NCBI RefSeq assembly: GCF_030766825.1
Contig: NZ_JASFDV010000032.1
Coordinates: 1-64,000, forward strand
DNA from: Nocardiopsis sp. CC223A
GTDB lineage: Bacteria > Actinomycetota > Actinomycetes > Streptosporangiales > Streptosporangiaceae
Direction: 5' to 3'
DNA: 64,000 nt
Shown here: positions 52,312-60,177 of the stretch, piece by piece
How the letters are laid out: each line of letters starts with the position of its first letter
Position numbering within the stretch: position 1 is the stretch's first letter
Made by a program: the position numbers and the translations under genes
Notes under the pieces: model-generated
Databases searched by the model: none
Told to the model about the DNA's origin: nothing
The model's input: only the letters and a program-made list of their open reading frames with translations

Positions 52312-54468
52312 CTATGCATCTCCGGGCTTCGACTCTTCTTCTGCTGGCATGGAGTTCTGGAACTGTGTGCGAACATCCCTCAACCGGCGGCCGTCCGCCA
52401 CGGACCAGAAGTACCACCCGTTCGTCGCCCTCTTGCGCAATGCGCGTCCGGCGGCCGACGGTGACGTGTAGCGCTTGCCGGCCAGCTCGATGGCCCCGTC
52501 GGTGGTCAGGGTGGCTTCCCTGCCCTTGAAGTCCCGGTGCGTTGCCAGCAGCTTGTCACCAGGCGCGAGAAGCCCTGCCTCGATGAGGTGCTTCAACTCG
52601 ACCCAGTCACCAGCCTTGGTCTGCGGGTCGATCACCTTGCCGTGATGGCCCTCCGGGACCGGCCACACCTGCAGGATCCGATCGATCAGCTCCGTTGTCC
52701 GCTCGTCGATCAGCTCCTCGTCCCAGGCATGGTGTTCGGTTCGCTTGATCACCCGTCCCGTGAGCGTGATCGTGTTGTGGTCCATCAGCGCCGACCGCTT
52801 CGCCGACCACGCTCCGTTGGACACTTTCGCGTTGAGCTTCTGTGTCAGGAGCGTCAGGTTGCCCAGGCGGTGGACACGCGACTGCCGCTCCTCGATGTCC
52901 TCCGGCTCCTGTACGGCCCAGGTGTCATGCCACTTTCGCGGAAGCAGGTGCTCGATCGGGTAACCCATCCGTTCGATCTGCGGCTGGCCTGTCTCCGCTC
53001 GGTAGAGGTCCTCCACCGCTTCGAGGATCATGCGGAGCCGTCCCCGTGGGAACCGTGAGTATGCGGACTCCGTGGTGAGTGTTGCACGGACTTCCTCATC
53101 ACCGGGCCAATAGGTGCTCGTGACGTTTAGCCGGGCAAGGTGCCCGGTGATGCGTTCCACGAGTTCATCGGCGGGCACGGCGGAGTTCGCGGCGATGATG
53201 TCGGCGACGATGCGCCCCAGATCGCTGCCGGACAGACGAAGCAGCTGACGGCGGACAACCCAGCTCTCGGCCACCCGGATGATCTGGTCGACGGACTCCC
53301 GCGGGAGGTCGCGGCCCGGCTCGTGCAACCAGATGAGCAGCGGCTTGAGCACCTCGACGCCGCCGGCCTGCATTCGGTACACCACCATCTCGGCGGAGCC
53401 GAGGCTTCCCCCGGGACGGGCTGCGGCTTCTGTCCAGGCCTCGTATTGCTGTGCCTGCTGCTTGATCTCAGGCAGCAGGCCGGTCATCTTGTGCCCGGAT
53501 TCGAGCTCCACATAGGACTTGAACCGGTTGAACGTCGCCTGCGGGCTGATCTCCTCGCCGGTGCGCGATACGAGCCACTGGTTGAGGAACAGCGAGCTGC
53601 GGCTGATGAGGTTGCGCCCGACGCTGACCTCCTTCGTCCAGAACTTGGTCTCGAAGGGCCAGTCCTCCCGGTAGGCCTTCTTCGTGTCTGCGCCTTCGGC
53701 TTCAAGCCGCTGGAACACAAAGTTGCGCACGAGGTCGGCCGCGGTGAGCGGGGTACCGCGAGCGTTGAGTGTCTCGAAGATCTCCTGGGAGTTCTCCGAG
53801 GCCTCCAACTCGATGGAGACCAGCTGAAGGCCGTCCAGCAGTACGTCGGTGAGCTTCTTGGCCTTAACGGTGTACTCGTCCGACTCGGGTGGGCCGAGCC
53901 ACTGTTCGACGACCGTCGAGAAGTAGGCATGTGCGGCGACGATCTGGGAGTCCGAGTGGGTTAGATCGGTGTGGTCGACCGGCGGCTCAGCCGACATCAC
54001 TTCGTCGAACGCCGCCTGGTCCTTGTTGAGGTGGCGCACCTTCAACTGGATGTCGCCGTCTTCGACGTAGACATCGTCGTTGTGCGTGAGACGTTCAAGC
54101 TGACCAGCGAGCCGCTCGTTGCCCGACTGTGCCAGGAGCGCGCACGTGGCGTCCGCGAAGATCTGCAAGGTCGTCAGCCGCTGCTGGCCGTCGATCACAT
54201 TCCACGTCGTCAGCCGCTTGCTCTGAGCTTCCTGGGACTGGATGACCACCGCGCCGAGGAAGTGAGTGGCGTTCAGATGGGGCTCTTCGATCCGGAGTTC
54301 GGTGATGCGCCGGATGTCCTTCCACAGCGGCTCCCATTGCTCGTCCTCCTTCCAGACGTAGGGGCGCTGAAACAGCGGGATCACGAAATGCTGCGGCAGG
54401 TTGAACAGTTGCAGCGGCGTCCGTTTGAAGGTTTCCACGCCTCCCATCATTCCGTACCCGCCCGACAT
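52312..54468 (-). CDS. GmrSD-type restriction protein (DUF262-DUF1524) with C-terminal RAMA domain
   Basis: This is a 718-residue protein. The N-terminal DUF262 (ParB/Srx-like NTPase) shows HFVIPLFQRPYVWKEDEQW and WNVIDGQQRLTTLQIF. The DUF1524 HNH-like nuclease shows YPIEHLLPRKW and VHRLGNLTLLTQKLN (His and Asn of the His-Me type site). The last about 100 residues (LIEAGLLAPGDKLLATHRDF and KRYTSPSAAGRAL ... NGWYFW) match a RAMA domain, associated with restriction enzymes and reading of modified DNA. Family members of GmrSD are type IV enzymes that cut glucosylated hydroxymethylcytosine DNA. The start is uncertain: ATG 54468 or ATG 54450/54447. It lies between two att half-sites as cargo. Confidence 0.85.
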   Translation of the reverse strand: MSGGYGMMGGVETFKRTPLQLFNLPQHFVIPLFQRPYVWKEDEQWEPLWKDIRRITELRIEEPHLNATHFLGAVVIQSQEAQSKRLTTWNVIDGQQRLTTLQIFADATCALLAQSGNERLAGQLERLTHNDDVYVEDGDIQLKVRHLNKDQAAFDEVMSAEPPVDHTDLTHSDSQIVAAHAYFSTVVEQWLGPPESDEYTVKAKKLTDVLLDGLQLVSIELEASENSQEIFETLNARGTPLTAADLVRNFVFQRLEAEGADTKKAYREDWPFETKFWTKEVSVGRNLISRSSLFLNQWLVSRTGEEISPQATFNRFKSYVELESGHKMTGLLPEIKQQAQQYEAWTEAAARPGGSLGSAEMVVYRMQAGGVEVLKPLLIWLHEPGRDLPRESVDQIIRVAESWVVRRQLLRLSGSDLGRIVADIIAANSAVPADELVERITGHLARLNVTSTYWPGDEEVRATLTTESAYSRFPRGRLRMILEAVEDLYRAETGQPQIERMGYPIEHLLPRKWHDTWAVQEPEDIEERQSRVHRLGNLTLLTQKLNAKVSNGAWSAKRSALMDHNTITLTGRVIKRTEHHAWDEELIDERTTELIDRILQVWPVPEGHHGKVIDPQTKAGDWVELKHLIEAGLLAPGDKLLATHRDFKGREATLTTDGAIELAGKRYTSPSAAGRALRKRATNGWYFWSVADGRRLRDVRTQFQNSMPAEEESKPGDA

Positions 54469-54656
54469 TTTGGTTCGAAGTCCCTCGGGTGTATCGAAGC
54501 GGGTGGTGTGTCGGCCCCTGCCTGGAGGGTGGAGTCCACCCAGGGAGTCTCGTATCGGGAGCGGTAGAGGCTGCGGCGTGTGCCGGGATCGCCTACTGGT
54601 GCTTGTCTCTCTGAGTCTCGTTGCCGGGAGTGAGACTGGAGGCGGAGGTGGTGATC
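54469..54656. other. Gap before integrase remnant
   Basis: Holds a copy of the GTGCCGGGATCGCCT motif (54579-54593) also seen at 17704 and 59551. No gene. Confidence 0.4.
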
Positions 54657-54780
54657 ATGTCCGGGTCTGGTTCGGTGTTCAAGCAGTGCGGGTGCCGCAC
54701 TCCTGGTGTGGGTGAGAGAACGTGTCCGCGACAGAGGGGACGAGGTCACAGGAGCTGGCGTTTCATGGCTTATCTGAGAC
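54657..54780 (+). pseudogene. Integrase N-terminal remnant
   Basis: ATG 54657 opens SGSGSVFKQCGCRTPGVG and later CPRQRGRGHRSWRFMAYL, aligning with the first about 45 residues of both intact integrases (EGSVFKRCGC, then CPxxxRxxGxWxxxxGxWxF). The similarity then stops; the rest of the gene is missing. With the C-terminal remnant at 4746 this shows at least two more elements of the same type once existed here. Confidence 0.7.
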
Positions 54781-54963
54781 ATCTGCTGCGGAAGCGGCGC
54801 CGGGTGCGCTTTCTGGGAGCCGACCCGCGCCGCTCTGCGCGGAGCCCAACGCATCGAAGCAGCCCAGACGATCTGGCTGAGCGGACGGTGGCTCAGCGGC
54901 TGCGGTACTGGCTGAACTCTCGAATCCGCTTGCGTCTGCCCACCCCAGTTGAGCTGAGGTTTG

Positions 54964-55010
54964 TGGAGCTCCTGGGAGGATTCGAATCTGAGGCCATCGA
55001 ATTAGAAAGT
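54964..55010 (-). other. Degraded tRNA-Arg 3'-half att remnant
   Basis: TGGAGCTCCTGGGAGGATTC, GAATCTGAGGCCATCGAATT and AGAAAGTC align with att cores 1 and 2 over their length, with changes in the T-stem and acceptor. The stop codon of the pentapeptide gene (55010-55012) lies at its right edge, so the gene was joined to this site by integration or deletion. Confidence 0.7.
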
Positions 55011-56215
55011 CAGCCAAGGTCGAAGACCTCAGGTGCGCGTGTAATGCTGTTGGTGAACACCGAATCCCAACCTTCGCGTGTGAAGCCGACAACCCCGGAT
55101 GCGTCGACGAAGTCGAAATGGGCCAGATGCACTCCCTCCACGCCTCGGAAGCTGGTCCCCTGCATCGTTGAACGATGAAACATTGCGCTCTCCACAAGTG
55201 CCGATGAAAGGTCGGCTCGAGATAGATCAGCATTCACCAAGAAGGCTTTTTTCAGGTTCGCGCAAATTAATGTTGAATTCTTCAGGCTTGCCTGGTCGAG
55301 ATGTGTCTCGACTAGTGTGGCATTGAGCAGGTTGGCTCTGTCGAGGTGAGCGCCCTCCAGATGCGCTCCGGTGAGGTCTGTACCGTGGAGATTGGCGTTT
55401 CTAAAATCGGCATGATGGGCGTCAACATGGCACAGTGATGCGGAGGTTATATCTGCCTTGCGGAGGTTCGCGCCGTCCAATTCAGCTACTCTCAATACTG
55501 CTCTGGAAAGATTAGCTTGCGATAGATCGGCGCCGCTCAAGTCGGCATTGAGAAGGTAGCTCTTGCGCAGATCGGCACGGGCCAGGCGAGCTTGGGATAA
55601 CTGTGCTCCCTCCAAATGTAGTCCGGACAGGTCAATGACGAGGTCGTTTTCTGGACGGTCTGGTCGGCGGGCGACAACTGTCAGGGCCGCCTGGACGTCA
55701 GTGCTGGGATAATCAAGCTGACCATCTTCCTCCTGTGTCTGTAGGCGGGCAGGCGGAGCGTGTTCGCGGATGAAGGCGCACAGTACCTCGACAACTGTGG
55801 TGTGGTCCTCGGGTGACTCCCGCATGACGTGCTCGAGAGAGTAGACGCCTGCGATGCGGGTGACGACGCTGTCGGATCCCAGTTGTTCGCCAGCATCCTT
55901 GAATCTCTGCGTCTGCTGTCCTCTCCGGTTGAGCAAGTAGGAGCGGGCAGTGAAGACCAGAGCGGCCAATGCCGCCGCGCCCCCTGTCGCTTGGAGGATC
56001 AACTGTCTGGTGGCATCACGAGCCTGAACGCGTTCCCTTCCAGAAAGAGTACGTACCTCCTCCCCTGCGAGCAGGTTTGTGAACGGGGCCATGAGTAGCC
56101 AGAACAAAAATATGACTGCGGGTATAGCCAACCCAAGGAGTAACCAGGCTGATGGCAGAGAGGACACGGCTGCCCATGCGCGATCGAGCTTTAGCCTTGC
56201 GATCATCTTTTTCAT
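55010..56215 (-). CDS. Membrane-anchored pentapeptide-repeat protein
   Basis: This 401-residue protein has two transmembrane helices (about residues 22-47 and 70-92), each followed by charged residues. A linker with QRFKDAGEQLGSDSVVTRIAGVYSLEHV precedes a long pentapeptide-repeat quadrilateral helix (about 190-365: LSGLHLEGAQLSQARLARAD, ADLSGADLSQANLSRAVL, ANLHGTDLTGAHLEGAHL). This layout, with the RIAGVYSLEHVMRES segment, occurs in many Streptomyces genomes with unknown role. GC is moderate. It is the first of the minus-strand genes right of the last att remnant. A membrane effector or structural role is possible. Confidence 0.8.
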   Translation of the reverse strand: MKKMIARLKLDRAWAAVSSLPSAWLLLGLAIPAVIFLFWLLMAPFTNLLAGEEVRTLSGRERVQARDATRQLILQATGGAAALAALVFTARSYLLNRRGQQTQRFKDAGEQLGSDSVVTRIAGVYSLEHVMRESPEDHTTVVEVLCAFIREHAPPARLQTQEEDGQLDYPSTDVQAALTVVARRPDRPENDLVIDLSGLHLEGAQLSQARLARADLRKSYLLNADLSGADLSQANLSRAVLRVAELDGANLRKADITSASLCHVDAHHADFRNANLHGTDLTGAHLEGAHLDRANLLNATLVETHLDQASLKNSTLICANLKKAFLVNADLSRADLSSALVESAMFHRSTMQGTSFRGVEGVHLAHFDFVDASGVVGFTREGWDSVFTNSITRAPEVFDLG

Positions 56216-56345
56216 GGTGTATTCCCAGTAGCTCTTCGGCTCAGATATATCGAGGCGGGTGTACTAGCATGCGGGCGGCAGATCAACTTTGCGGAAAAGA
56301 TAATCATGTGGCAACTCAGAAAACTAAGAGTGCTGATGTCTCTAG

Positions 56346-57026
56346 TCAGATAACCGTCGAAGGAGAATGCTTGCTCAAGTAGCTCTTGAACACCTTCCTG
56401 ATTTCTGCTTGAAGGTATCCGGCCTGAGGTGAATTTGGTACAACATCTCGCTCGAAACCCCGCTTTCGAGCATCAAGATACCGTACGATGCTGGGGGAAC
56501 CGATATTGGAGACAAAGAGTTCGCCTTGGGTTCGGATGTCAGAGCGCAGGCCTTCAAAGTTTCGGGCTAGCCCAATGCCCAAGTTTGACACGTAGTACTT
56601 GCACTCAACGATTAGCAGGCATTGGCTTCCGCGTGGTGCAATATTCTGAGTGCGGCTCAGCGCGGCCTCTTCCGCGGGGAGAACGAGCACATCACATTCG
56701 TGGAGAACGCCAGATGTTCCCTGAACAAAAACACCTAGATGAACTTCGAGCGCGGGAGCACCGTAGAATTCGATGACAGCATGAGTGAAGGGGTGGCTAT
56801 CACCGTAGAGCTGCCCAGGGCTGGTCCGGAATATTAGATCATTAGCCTTCTCTCCGTATATGTTCTCGTAGCTGACGGCGGCACCATGTCTACTTGCCGT
56901 GCTCACAATTAAAGAGAAGATGTAGCCTTCGTATACGTCTGAGACAGCTGAAGCTGAATGGTAGGAGGTCGCGTTGTTTTCTAGTAGATTTTTTATTTCG
57001 TTGATGAGATTATTGATATTGCTCAA
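56346..57026 (-). CDS. Restriction-endonuclease-fold protein (PD-(D/E)XK)
   Basis: This is a 226-residue protein. The core reads VLHECDVLVLP followed after a gap by QCLLIVECKYYVSNLGIGLARNFEGL, giving the D...ExK signature with helix, as in REase-like nucleases. The N-terminal about 80 residues are helical with ASAVSDVYEGYIFSLI. Lower GC (about half A/T at many third positions) suggests foreign origin. Its ATG overlaps the stop of the upstream gene by 4 bases (57023-57026), so the two are a coupled pair, probably a restriction-like or anti-phage unit with the second gene as partner. Confidence 0.75.
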   Translation of the reverse strand: MSNINNLINEIKNLLENNATSYHSASAVSDVYEGYIFSLIVSTASRHGAAVSYENIYGEKANDLIFRTSPGQLYGDSHPFTHAVIEFYGAPALEVHLGVFVQGTSGVLHECDVLVLPAEEAALSRTQNIAPRGSQCLLIVECKYYVSNLGIGLARNFEGLRSDIRTQGELFVSNIGSPSIVRYLDARKRGFERDVVPNSPQAGYLQAEIRKVFKSYLSKHSPSTVI

Positions 57027-57583
57027 TCGGACACCTCGGTTGTTAGATTCGCGAGAATCCCACGGATTCGTTCATGCTGTTCTTGTGGAATGTTCTCGGT
57101 CAGTACTATGGAGCGCTCGCTGCGGTGGCGGGTCTCCCCGGCGGGTTCGAAAGCTACGCTGCGAACTTCGCTGCGATTCCCTTCATCATTGCTTGGTGAA
57201 CTTTTCAGGGTCTTCAAGGTCTCCAGTTCAATTTCTGGTATTTCGACAAATATTCTCCGCAGGGCATCCAGGAGGAGTTTGACGCGCTCTAGATTAGTCA
57301 TTATCCGAGTGGTGATGACGAGTGTCCCCTTCGTGTGCGACGTCTCGTACTCGTCGGAACCGAGCTGGTAGCGTTCAACAACCTCGTACTGAGAAGCGGC
57401 GGCCGCAGGACTTGCGGTCAAGTGCCTCCCGCCACCACGGTGTGCACGACGGCGAAGGATCTTCTCTTCTGGAACGCCCGCGGCGATTGCAGCATCGACC
57501 TCATCTAGAACCCAAACCATGCCGGTGTCTGTTAAAAGGTCGCGAATCTTTTGCTCGATGCTATTTAGTTCGGATGTGTTCAT
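57023..57583 (-). CDS. Hypothetical partner of the REase-fold protein
   Basis: This is a 186-residue protein, no family recognised. The N-terminus has LNSIEQKIRDLLTDTGMVWVLDEVDAAIAAG, a helical segment; the middle has QYEVVERYQLGSDEYETSHTKGTLVI, beta-strand-like; the end has ENIPQEQHERIRGILANL. ATG 57583 follows AAGGA at a good distance; the in-frame ATG at 57604 has no ribosome-binding site. It is the first gene of a two-gene unit and may be the sensor or specificity subunit. It has low GC like its partner. Confidence 0.65.
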   Translation of the reverse strand: MNTSELNSIEQKIRDLLTDTGMVWVLDEVDAAIAAGVPEEKILRRRAHRGGGRHLTASPAAAASQYEVVERYQLGSDEYETSHTKGTLVITTRIMTNLERVKLLLDALRRIFVEIPEIELETLKTLKSSPSNDEGNRSEVRSVAFEPAGETRHRSERSIVLTENIPQEQHERIRGILANLTTEVSD

Positions 57584-57766
57584 GTTTTCCTTGGGGGTTT
57601 TCAAAAAGCAGGGCGGATTTGATTTTTTAAATCGAGCAGGGTTGCAGGATGTGTGGTCTTGTCAGTAATTGGCGACGGAGGCGTAGTCTGACCCGAGTGC
57701 TCCTGATTTTCCTCGGCTCAGAGAGGCTGCGCTGGTGTTACGAGCTCCAGTTCCCTGTCCAGCAGA

Positions 57767-59386
57767 TCAGAGGTGTGTTACTCGGAGGTGTTCCTGGACC
57801 AGCGTCTGGACCTGATCGAAGTGATCGTGGACGAAGTCGCGCAGCATGTGCGGCATGAGACCGTCAGGGCGCATGTAGGCGGCCTTGCCACCGGGGTTGA
57901 CGACACGAACAACATCACCCTCCTCGGCCGTCCAGAGTTCCAGGACACCGTGTTGGATACCCAGGGGATTCACGTCCATCAGGGCATAACGGAGCCCCCA
58001 GAGCGCGATCAGGAGGGGGTCCAATTCTCCGATCGCTCCGCTGCGGCGGTACACCGCGCACCTTATCGGGTCACGGAGTGGAGGGGGTATCAGATGAGCC
58101 AGGTCGGAGTGCTGCCGTCCGTCCCACACCAGGCAACCGAAGGTTGTCCGGGTACGGCCTCCGGTGTAGGTGGCCGTAGCCCGGAGCATAGGCGCGTACT
58201 TTTCGAACGGTGAGGAAGTGTCGGTCACTCCGTATACCAGTGTCTGCAGGAGGTCACAGGGGTTGTGAACATAGACATCCACGTCCACACATGACGCGTC
58301 CGCTTCGGCTTCGTTCAGCCATTGGTTCATCAGAACGGACCAGTCCTCGTTACCGGCCAGGGTCTGCAGGGTCGACTTCCGTTCTGATTCCCAACGGGGA
58401 CGGATGTCCGGTCCAGCAGCGCCCTGGCGGCGGACCTGGGCACCCCCGTATCTGCCCGCGACAGCCTGGCTCAGGTCTTCGTCGGTCAAAAGCTCCGAGG
58501 TCGCGTAGGCACCGGAGCGGCGAACCGACCGGAGCTCCCAGAGGGGATCGTCGCACACCCGGATGAAATCCTCGGGCATGCCGTTCCTTGAAACCCCGAG
58601 GGCCCGATGGGAGCGGCAGATATGGTGCAGGGCCCGATATTCAGCAGGGTGATCACGGTAGTAGTCCGGGATGTCGAAGTATGGGTCGTCCGCTTCATCT
58701 GGTGCGGGTGTGACATCCAATGAGTCCTGGAGAGGCACGAGGTCGGGGTTGATCCGGCCGACGGCGAAGTACAGCAGGTACTCGCCGTCGACGAGTTCGG
58801 GAGCGCCGACCCGGTCGAAGTCGAAACCGATCAGGTGATGAGCTTGGGCCTCCGAGGCCGCTTCGACGATCTCGCGCCATCCTCGATCACGCTCCTCAGC
58901 GGTGGCGTAGACCTCGATGCAGTGCACCCGCGAAGGGCGGTGCTCGAAAGGTTCGGGAGCCCAGGGAACCCGTTCGATGCTCGAGATCTTGCCGTCTGGC
59001 GTCGCAGAAATCTCGTAGCCTCGCAGGTCATGTCCCCAGTCGCGGGCGAAGTTGCTCGCCGAGGTACGTAGCTCATGCCACGTCGTCGATACGATGATGC
59101 TGCGGATTCGGTCCTTGGGGATGCTCAGTTGCTCGCGAAGAAGCTCTGTGTACTTCGCGACCTCGTGAAGGGCTTGGCGTGCGCTCGCATTCGAACGCTT
59201 CAACTCGATGACCACCCACATCTCGTTCTTATCTTTGGCCAAGATGTCAATGAATCCATCGGCTCCATGTGGGTTCATGATGCGGAACTCGGTGGCGACC
59301 AGGGAGAGACGGTGCTCTGGCTCCAGAATCTCAAGGTTGGCCGCAAGGTGATCGCGGATGTGCTTTTCACGTGCTGTCATCACCAC
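57767..59386 (-). CDS. NucS-like nuclease-domain protein of unknown function
   Basis: This 539-residue protein starts with MTAREKHIRDHLAANLEILEPEH and ADGFIDILAKDKNEMWVVIELKRSNASARQAL (given in two parts: GFIDILAKDKNEMWVV, IELKRSNASARQAL), which is the D...ExK core of NucS/DUF91-type PD-(D/E)XK enzymes with the helix that follows. The remaining about 380 residues are unrecognised and may be target recognition (VYATAEERDRGWREIVEA, DPLLIALWGLRYALMDVNPLGIQ). Start is GTG 59386 or ATG 59380. It ends 163 bp before the hypothetical partner gene and is the last of the low-GC defence-like genes. Confidence 0.7.
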   Translation of the reverse strand: MVMTAREKHIRDHLAANLEILEPEHRLSLVATEFRIMNPHGADGFIDILAKDKNEMWVVIELKRSNASARQALHEVAKYTELLREQLSIPKDRIRSIIVSTTWHELRTSASNFARDWGHDLRGYEISATPDGKISSIERVPWAPEPFEHRPSRVHCIEVYATAEERDRGWREIVEAASEAQAHHLIGFDFDRVGAPELVDGEYLLYFAVGRINPDLVPLQDSLDVTPAPDEADDPYFDIPDYYRDHPAEYRALHHICRSHRALGVSRNGMPEDFIRVCDDPLWELRSVRRSGAYATSELLTDEDLSQAVAGRYGGAQVRRQGAAGPDIRPRWESERKSTLQTLAGNEDWSVLMNQWLNEAEADASCVDVDVYVHNPCDLLQTLVYGVTDTSSPFEKYAPMLRATATYTGGRTRTTFGCLVWDGRQHSDLAHLIPPPLRDPIRCAVYRRSGAIGELDPLLIALWGLRYALMDVNPLGIQHGVLELWTAEEGDVVRVVNPGGKAAYMRPDGLMPHMLRDFVHDHFDQVQTLVQEHLRVTHL

Positions 59387-59549
59387 CCGACACTAGCGGG
59401 TCTGGGCGACAGGCCGGCAGAGTGCCTTCCAAAGCAGTAGGGAAGCAGCAGGGATGTGTGTTGGATTTCGTCATTGGGTGCAATCCAGAGAGCAGCACGA
59501 GATAGCAGACGCTGGGAGTCATGGGCCAGGTGTGACAGAAGCTGAGGGC

Positions 59550-59572
59550 GTGTCGGGATCGCCTCCCGGCAC
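59550..59572. terminator. Hairpin of the GCCGGGATCGCCT type
   Basis: GTGTCGGG and CCCGGCAC pair (one G-T) around ATCGCCT. It lies before the flavoprotein gene and repeats the hairpin at 17703-17727. Confidence 0.4.
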
Positions 59573-59656
59573 TCGGTCGGCTGAGCTCCGCCGCGTTCTT
59601 CGGTCGAGACGGCTGAACCTCGGATCCGTGGGGAGGCTTGGTTCTACACTCGGGCC

Positions 59657-60163
59657 ATGCCGCGAACCCTGTACCTGGTGCTGTCCGGAGCCCCCGCACC
59701 GGAAGGAGTGGTCGAACTCGTCCAGGCCCTCCAATCCCATGACTGGCGGGTGACGGTGCTGTCCACCCCCACCGGCACCGACTTCCACGACCCGGCCCGC
59801 CTGGAGGACGCCACTGGCGACCCGGTCCGCGTCACGTTTCGCAGACCCGGCCAGGGCAGACCCCTACCGCCCGCAGACGCGGTACTGGCCTGCCCGCTGA
59901 CCTTCAACTCCACCAACAAGTTCGCCCAAGGGCTGGCCGACAACTTCGCGATCGCCCTGCTGTGCGAGATGGCCGGATACGGGGTACCCACCGTGGTGGT
60001 GCCCCACTGCAAACCCCAACTGGCGTCCCACCCGGCGTTCGCCCGCTCCCTGGACACCTTGGGCTCCATGGACGCCGTCACCGTCCTGCACGACCCCGAC
60101 GCCCCCTACGAGGCCCGGCTGCCCTCCTGGCAGCAGGTCATCGACACCGTGAACAGCCTCTGA
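59657..60163 (+). CDS. Flavoprotein of the HFCD/PPCDC type
   Basis: This 168-residue protein belongs to the homo-oligomeric flavin-containing Cys decarboxylase group. It shows TLYLVLSGAPAPEGVVELV, ADAVLACPLTFNSTNKFAQGLADNFAIALL (quoted in parts: ACPLTFNSTNKFAQG, LADNFAIALL) and VPTVVVPHCKPQLASHPAF, with the Asn-rich FMN contact of the family. It begins a two-gene operon with an XRE regulator 14 bases downstream, an arrangement common in actinomycete genomes. Possible roles are oxidative decarboxylation of a peptide C-terminal Cys or a sensor flavoprotein. Confidence 0.8.
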   Translation: MPRTLYLVLSGAPAPEGVVELVQALQSHDWRVTVLSTPTGTDFHDPARLEDATGDPVRVTFRRPGQGRPLPPADAVLACPLTFNSTNKFAQGLADNFAIALLCEMAGYGVPTVVVPHCKPQLASHPAFARSLDTLGSMDAVTVLHDPDAPYEARLPSWQQVIDTVNSL

Positions 60164-60177
60164 CCGAAAGGCACGCC

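Noticed and set aside
54621..55178. A 185-codon plus-strand gene between GmrSD and the pentapeptide gene
   Set aside because: It starts in an integrase remnant and then runs through an att relic and antisense of the pentapeptide gene.
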